DNA of 64,000 bases from Streptomyces adelaidensis. Its GTDB lineage: Bacteria > Actinomycetota > Actinomycetes > Streptomycetales > Streptomycetaceae. Below are positions 59,763-64,000 of this stretch, piece after piece. Where the stretch lies: positions 1-64,000 of the forward strand of contig NZ_JAEMUX010000050.1 of assembly GCF_016598475.1 (NCBI RefSeq), in the 5' to 3' direction. Each line of letters opens with the position of its first letter. The first letter of the stretch is position 1. The notes under the pieces were generated by a model, which was not told where the DNA came from, made no database searches, and worked only from the letters and a program-made list of their open reading frames with translations. The position numbers and the translations under genes were made by a program.

Positions 59763-59832
59763 GGTCCAGTCTGTCGTCAAGACGAGGAACCATGGGGCTT
59801 CGAACGCCGCTGCCCCGACGAGGAGCGAGAAG

Positions 59833-60549
59833 ATGCCTGGACAGGAACGCCCCCACACCGAGACGGCCCCGCAGGGCAGGCGGGGCAAGCGGGGCAAAAT
59901 CCTCGACGCGGCCGTCGAGCTGTTTCTCGGCCGGGGCTTCGACCAGACCTCGATGGACGCGGTGGCGGAGCAGGCCGGTGTGTCGAAGACGACCGTCTAC
60001 GCCCACTTCGGCGACAAGGTCGCACTGTTCGGCGCAGTCATCGAACGTGGGGGCGCGTCCCTCGACTTCGACCTGGACCAGACGATGTTCTCCTCCGTCG
60101 ACGACCCCGGAGAGAGGCTCGCGCACATCGTCACCAAGCTTCTTGAGGCGACGACCGCCCCGGACTCCCTGGCCTTCCTTCGCGTCCTGACCACCGAGAC
60201 CGCCCGTCGGCCCGAACTCATAGAGGCGGTCAGTTCTCTCGGGGTCCCGCACGTCGTCGATGTCACGGCCGCGACGCTCCGCGAGGACGCGCTCCGGCAC
60301 GGATACACGCTGCCCGACCCTGACGCCTACGCCTCACTCTTCGTACGCATGGCGGCAGCCGGCCCGCAGATGGACGCGCTCCTGGCCCCGGGCTCCGCCG
60401 CCGATTCCGCGCGTCATGAGGCGCAGGCCCGCTGGGTGACATCCCTCTTCCTGCGGGCCCTGCGCACCCGCGGTGCCGACGCCCTGCCGGCCGTTCCCGA
60501 CGCCCTGCACGGCCACGTCTTCCCCTGGCTGTCGGGCAACGGGGCCTGA
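59833..60549 (+). CDS. TetR-family regulator
   Basis: This encodes 238 residues from ATG 59833 with AGGAG (59821-59825). The helix-turn-helix is GKILDAAVELFLGRGFDQTS, then VAEQAGVSKTTVYAHFGDKV. The C-terminal domain resembles the AefR/TetR_C type. It may control the flavin monooxygenase cluster 1 kb downstream; both upstream regions contain GTTCAGT (59735-59741 and 61491-61497). Confidence 0.88.
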   Translation: MPGQERPHTETAPQGRRGKRGKILDAAVELFLGRGFDQTSMDAVAEQAGVSKTTVYAHFGDKVALFGAVIERGGASLDFDLDQTMFSSVDDPGERLAHIVTKLLEATTAPDSLAFLRVLTTETARRPELIEAVSSLGVPHVVDVTAATLREDALRHGYTLPDPDAYASLFVRMAAAGPQMDALLAPGSAADSARHEAQARWVTSLFLRALRTRGADALPAVPDALHGHVFPWLSGNGA

Positions 60550-60824
60550 GCAGGCGGACATCACCTCGGCACGCGACAGCGACAGCGGCCGCAGCCGGGG
60601 CCGCGACGGCCGCACCCGAGCACTCGGCGAATCAGTCGCCTTTCCCCCACCGTCCGATCCCTCCTCTTCGGTCGGCGATGGCGCGGCGGGCCTCGACTCC
60701 CTCGGCCGGGGTGAGGGCCATGGCCCGGTCCGGGTCGCTGACGGCGTGCGGCGCGTCCGCCGCCTTGTTGTGGTTGTGGTTGTGGTTGTGGTCGTGGCCG
60801 TCGGTGTGCGGGGCGGTGGACCAC
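60550..60824. other. gene-free spacer with a TTGTGG microsatellite
   Basis: Nothing coding is supported here. Four perfect TTGTGG units occupy 60768-60791. Translated in one frame they give alternating Leu-Trp, which looks like the start of a hydrophobic segment only by accident of the repeat. Confidence 0.55.
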
Positions 60825-61350
60825 GTCTACTTCCACGACTCCTCCGGGCGCCGTCCGAACGACTCCCCCGGCGCCGAGACCAAGCCGGGACCCCGGCCGG
60901 CCGATGAGGCGCAGGACCGCGGGCCTGCGGGACGGGCACCGGAAACCGTGTCCGCCGTCAGCGGTGACGGCCGCTGGCGAGTCCTGCTCAACCCCGGCCC
61001 GGACGGCCTGAGCACGGTGGTCACCCTGCCGTTCGGAACTGCCGACGGCGCCACCTCGAAGCTGCTTTCGCTGAACGCCGCACTGCTCGCCGTCACGATC
61101 GTCGGCCTGCTCGCCCTGGGCCGGTGGGTGGTCAGGCCGGGGCTGATGCCACTCACCGGAACGGAACGGACCGCCCGGGACGCCACCGCGGGCCGACTCG
61201 ACCTGCGATCGCCCGACCCGGACCCGCGTACCGAGACGCCCTGCCGGCCCGAGAGGCATCCAAGGCCCGGCTGCGCCGGTTGGTCGGGCAAAGGGCACGC
61301 CAGAGCTGGGCCGGAAAGACGACCGGCGCGCTGCTCGCCGCCAGCGGCAG
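60825..61350 (+). pseudogene. sensor histidine kinase remnant
   Basis: The stretch VSGDGRWRVLLNPGPDGLST, then TSKLLSLNAALLAVTIVGLL and ALGRWVVRPGLMPLTGTERT is the extracytoplasmic end, second membrane segment and HAMP start of an actinobacterial sensor kinase. A frameshift near 61235 is followed by ALPAREASKARLRRLV, which matches the segment just before the H-box. The frame then ends and the phosphoacceptor and ATPase domains are absent. It is an internal remnant of a kinase gene with no cognate response regulator in the window. Confidence 0.65.
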
Positions 61351-61476
61351 GTAGGTCGTCCGCCGGGCGGGCGTCCCTCGACCGTCATCTCGCTCTCCTC
61401 GGGCCCGCTGACTCCGCGGATACCCACGCCGCTTGGCCTGTTGACCCAGGGGTGGCCCTGTCGTACAGTCGCATTG

Positions 61477-61498
61477 AACTGAACAGTGCAGTTCAGTT
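61477..61498. promoter_or_regulatory. inverted repeat before the flavin monooxygenase operon
   Basis: AACTGAAC (61477-61484) and GTTCAGTT (61491-61498) are perfect inverted arms separated by six bases, about 50 bp before the monooxygenase start. It is a likely TetR-type operator. Confidence 0.75.
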
Positions 61499-61548
61499 TG
61501 TGATCCGGTCGCGATGGCGGCGACCCGAATCCCTGAAGGAGCAGCCTG

Positions 61549-62769
61549 ATGAGTGAGAAGGATGCGTCTCGTTCCGCCGTTGCGCGCGGCCTTGTGCCGC
61601 TGCTGCGCCGCAATGCCCTCGAAGGAGAGGAGATCGGCGCGCTGACACCGGAGACACTCCAGGCGCTGCACGAGGCCGGCATGTTCAAGATCATGCTTCC
61701 GCCCGAGGTCGGAGGGGACGCCCTCGGTGCGCGCGACACCGTCGAGGTCGTCTCGGCGGTGGCGGAGGGGGACGGATCGGCCGCATGGACCGTGTTCGTG
61801 ACGGGCGGCATCCGCATGCTGCTCAACTTTCCCGAGCAGACCGTCGAGGAGGTGTTCAAGGAGGTCGACACCTGGGTCGGTCCGTTGGCCGTGGGTGCCT
61901 CGGTGTTCTCCCCCGTCGTGGGGGCGGCCCGAGCCGTGGAAGGAGGCTTCCTGGTCAGCGGCAAGTGGGCCTTCGGCAGCGGGTGCAGGCATGCCGCCTG
62001 GGCGGTCGTCGGCGTGGGATACGAGGACGCGAACGGGAACCCCCGCCGCGGGATGGCACTCCTGGGGCGCGAGCAGTACACGATCCTGGACGACTGGAAG
62101 GTCATGGGCCTGAAGGGCACGTCGAGCAACTCGATCGCCGTCGAGGAAGAGGTCTTCGTCCCCGAGCACCGAGTCCTCGACATGGCCGATCTCCCCGCGA
62201 CCATGGAACGCGTCCGCGAGCGCTACTCGGGCCTCGCATTCCGCAAGGGGATGCGGGCGCTGATGATCACCACCTGTCTCAGCAACGTGGCGGTCGCCCT
62301 CGGCATGGCCCGCGGCACCCTGGACTGTTTCGTCGAGCAGGCCAGGGTGCGCAAGCCGTTCAACCTGCCCTACCCCACGGTGGCGGACATGCAGTCCACC
62401 CAGGTGTCCGCCGGCACGGCGCGAGCGGTGATCAACGCAGCCGAAGCCGTGATCCTCCGGCACGCGGACGAGGTGGACCGTCGGGCGCTGGCGGGGGAGG
62501 ACTTCACGGCGGCGGAGGAGTCCGAGATCACCATGGACCTCGTCTACGCCGTCCGGCTGTGCGCGGAGGCCATGGACCGAATGCAGCACGCCCTCGGCTC
62601 CTCCACGGTGAGCCTGAAGAACCCGATCCAGCGCTTCGTGCGCGACGTACGCGTGCTGGCGACCCACGGCGCCATCCGGTTCGACCCGATGGCGGAGATC
62701 AGCGGCCGCGAGGTCCTCGGGCTGGAGCCCTTGTCCATGTTCGGCGGCGGCCTGCCTCAGGTCGGCTGA
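61549..62769 (+). CDS. acyl-CoA dehydrogenase-fold flavin monooxygenase (group D)
   Basis: This encodes 406 residues from ATG 61549 with AAGGAG upstream. It has the overall fold of acyl-CoA dehydrogenases but belongs with reduced-flavin monooxygenases such as HsaA: FKIMLPPEVGGDALGARDTV, GSAAWTVFVTGGIRML, VSGKWAFGSGCRHAAWAVVG and DWKVMGLKGTSSNSIAVEEE. The next gene encodes a flavin reductase, its expected partner. Probable substrates are aromatic or polyketide-like compounds. Confidence 0.85.
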   Translation: MSEKDASRSAVARGLVPLLRRNALEGEEIGALTPETLQALHEAGMFKIMLPPEVGGDALGARDTVEVVSAVAEGDGSAAWTVFVTGGIRMLLNFPEQTVEEVFKEVDTWVGPLAVGASVFSPVVGAARAVEGGFLVSGKWAFGSGCRHAAWAVVGVGYEDANGNPRRGMALLGREQYTILDDWKVMGLKGTSSNSIAVEEEVFVPEHRVLDMADLPATMERVRERYSGLAFRKGMRALMITTCLSNVAVALGMARGTLDCFVEQARVRKPFNLPYPTVADMQSTQVSAGTARAVINAAEAVILRHADEVDRRALAGEDFTAAEESEITMDLVYAVRLCAEAMDRMQHALGSSTVSLKNPIQRFVRDVRVLATHGAIRFDPMAEISGREVLGLEPLSMFGGGLPQVG

Positions 62770-62806
62770 GTGCGGTCGCGGCCGCCAACAGGAGAGAGGT
62801 GACCCG

Positions 62807-63382
62807 ATGGTGAACCGGGAGCGCGGTGAGGGTGTGCGGCGCGGTGATGTCCAGGGCCTTGAACGTCGGCCGGAGCCGACGACGGCCCTCGACGAGCAGA
62901 CCCTGCGGGAGGCGTTCGGCTGCTTCCCCAGCGGGGTGATCGCGATAGGTGGGATGGACGGCGGCGACCCGGTGGGCATGGCCGTGAGTTCCTTCACATC
63001 GGTGTCGCTGGCACCCCCGCTGGTCTCGGTCTGCATGCGGACCTCGTCGCGCACCTGGCCCAGGCTGAGGGGACTGCCCCAGCTGGGACTGAGCGTGCTG
63101 GGCGAAGGCCAGGACACTGTGTGCCGTGCGCTGGCGGGCAGCGAGGAGGACCGTTTCGCGGGGGTGCCCTGGGAGGCGAACGAGCAGGGCGCGGTGTTCG
63201 TCCACGGCGCGATCACGTGGTTCGACTGCACGCTGCGCGCCGAAGTGCCCGCCGGCGACCACGCCATCGCGCTGCTGGAGGTCGGCCGTCTGTGGAGGGC
63301 TCCCGCGGCCGACCCCTTGATTTTCCACGGCAGCCGGTTCCGGCGCCTGGACAGCGGCGAACGGTCGGCGGTGCCGGCCTGA
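62807..63382 (+). CDS. flavin reductase component
   Basis: This encodes 191 residues from ATG 62807 with AGGAGAGAGG upstream. The flavin-reductase-like split barrel begins near residue 30 (LREAFGCFPSGVIAIGGMDG) and includes GMAVSSFTSVSLAPPLVSVC and HGAITWFDCTLRAEVPAGDH. It should supply reduced FMN/FAD to the monooxygenase just upstream. Confidence 0.88.
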   Translation: MVNRERGEGVRRGDVQGLERRPEPTTALDEQTLREAFGCFPSGVIAIGGMDGGDPVGMAVSSFTSVSLAPPLVSVCMRTSSRTWPRLRGLPQLGLSVLGEGQDTVCRALAGSEEDRFAGVPWEANEQGAVFVHGAITWFDCTLRAEVPAGDHAIALLEVGRLWRAPAADPLIFHGSRFRRLDSGERSAVPA

Positions 63383-63434
63383 AGCGGGCCCGCCGGTCGT
63401 CCGAGCCATTACCACAACGAGAGTGAGCGTTCCC

Positions 63435-64000
63435 ATGTCCCCTGTACCCACGCCCGCGACCGTCGCCAGTAAGCGGCTGGTGCTCGAATTCCTCACCACT
63501 GTCATCGACGCTCGCAACGCCGACGCCGTCCCCGACTACGTCGCCCCCGAGCTGATTCAGCACGGCGCCGACATCCCGGACGGTGTCCAGGCGTACGCCG
63601 ACAACCTGCGGGCCCGCTTCCGGCGTGAGGCCGAGGCCGAGGGACCGGACGGCGTCCGTCAGCGGCGGGAGCCGGTCTTCACCATTGCCGAGAACGACCT
63701 GGTCAGCGTCTGCCGTTACCTGCCGCAGCCCGATCCGGACGTACCCGGATCCACCTTCGACTACTACACGTTCACCACCTACCGAGTCCGGGACGGGCGG
63801 ATCACGGAGCGTTGGCCCTCCGTCAACAAAGTCGCCCTGCCGCAGCCGCCGGCACTGGACACGCCGTCGCGCGCGGTCGTCGTGTCGACGCCTCCTGGCA
63901 ACGACACGGAGGCGAACAAACGCCTGGTGACCGACCTCTACCGCTGCGTCTTCGACGCGCAGAATCCCGACGCCGTCAAGGACTTCGTCACAGAGGACTA
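63435..64000 (+). CDS. SnoaL-like protein with two tandem domains (3' end outside window)
   Basis: The frame from ATG 63435 stays open to the window edge, 188 codons visible. The first SnoaL/NTF2-like domain starts SKRLVLEFLTTVIDARNADA and VPDYVAPELIQHGADIPDG. At about residue 160 a second copy begins, NKRLVTDLYRCVFDAQNPDA and VKDFVTEDY. These aldol-cyclase/isomerase-fold proteins act in polyketide and aromatic pathways. The gene follows the flavin reductase in the same direction. Confidence 0.82.
   Translation, partial: MSPVPTPATVASKRLVLEFLTTVIDARNADAVPDYVAPELIQHGADIPDGVQAYADNLRARFRREAEAEGPDGVRQRREPVFTIAENDLVSVCRYLPQPDPDVPGSTFDYYTFTTYRVRDGRITERWPSVNKVALPQPPALDTPSRAVVVSTPPGNDTEANKRLVTDLYRCVFDAQNPDAVKDFVTED

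Noticed and set aside
60768..60791. TTGTGG array as part of a CRISPR or membrane-protein gene
   Set aside because: Six-base units without spacers; a simple microsatellite in a decayed region.

Overview
This is high-GC chromosomal DNA of a Streptomyces species. The evidence is the codon pattern, an AdpA gene with a TTA codon beside oligoribonuclease, a desferrioxamine cluster with iron boxes, a ceb cellobiose operon with CebR boxes, and many DUF5753-type helix-turn-helix regulators. From memory, the backbone order (bglC-cebGFE-cebR, orn-adpA, glmS, secreted hexosaminidase, desDCBA-desFE, leucine-degradation genes, agmatinase) follows the S. coelicolor SCO2769-SCO2798 neighbourhood, read in the opposite direction. 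No rRNA or CRISPR array was seen. The only tRNA is tRNA-His.

Layout. 0-1.4 kb holds an edge-truncated XRE/DUF5753 regulator and a small ATPase-fold protein. 1.5-7.8 kb is cellobiose/cellotriose import and cleavage (bglC, cebG, cebF, cebE, divergent cebR) with palindromic CebR boxes before cebE and over the bglC ribosome binding site. 7.9-15.5 kb is accessory: a PP2C-like phosphatase, a beta-lactamase-fold hydrolase, paired small proteins, an XRE regulator whose partner gene is broken by a 29-bp-period tandem duplication, a GntR regulator, and a large HTH / nucleotide-hydrolase-like / TPR protein. 15.5-24 kb is core: tRNA-His, orn, adpA, a universal stress protein, glmS and a GH20 hexosaminidase with a DasR-type site. 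24-31.5 kb is desferrioxamine synthesis and uptake (desABCD, desEF) with two iron boxes.

31.8-46.1 kb is accessory and the most unusual part. A probable RiPP-like locus (TPR regulator, Nudix hydrolase, ATPase-fold protein, radical SAM/SPASM enzyme, 48-residue peptide, phosphotransferase-fold protein) is interrupted by a 7.26-kb element. The element carries three overlapping tyrosine recombinase-type genes, a small coiled-coil protein and a dienelactone hydrolase. It splits the radical SAM gene inside its CxxxCxxC iron-sulfur motif, and joining the flanks restores one open frame. A PH-like membrane-associated protein and a DUF5958 protein follow.

46.1-54.6 kb is a leucine/isovalerate degradation operon (carboxyltransferase, biotin carboxylase, HMG-CoA lyase-type enzyme, acyl-CoA dehydrogenase) with a divergent TetR regulator and two near-identical palindromic operators. 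52.8-61.4 kb contains several decayed genes (an unknown one, tesB, a PucR regulator, a histidine kinase) among intact agmatinase and thiamine-pyrophosphate enzyme genes. 61.5-64 kb begins a small flavin-dependent oxidation cluster (acyl-CoA-dehydrogenase-fold monooxygenase, flavin reductase, SnoaL-like protein) that runs off the window.
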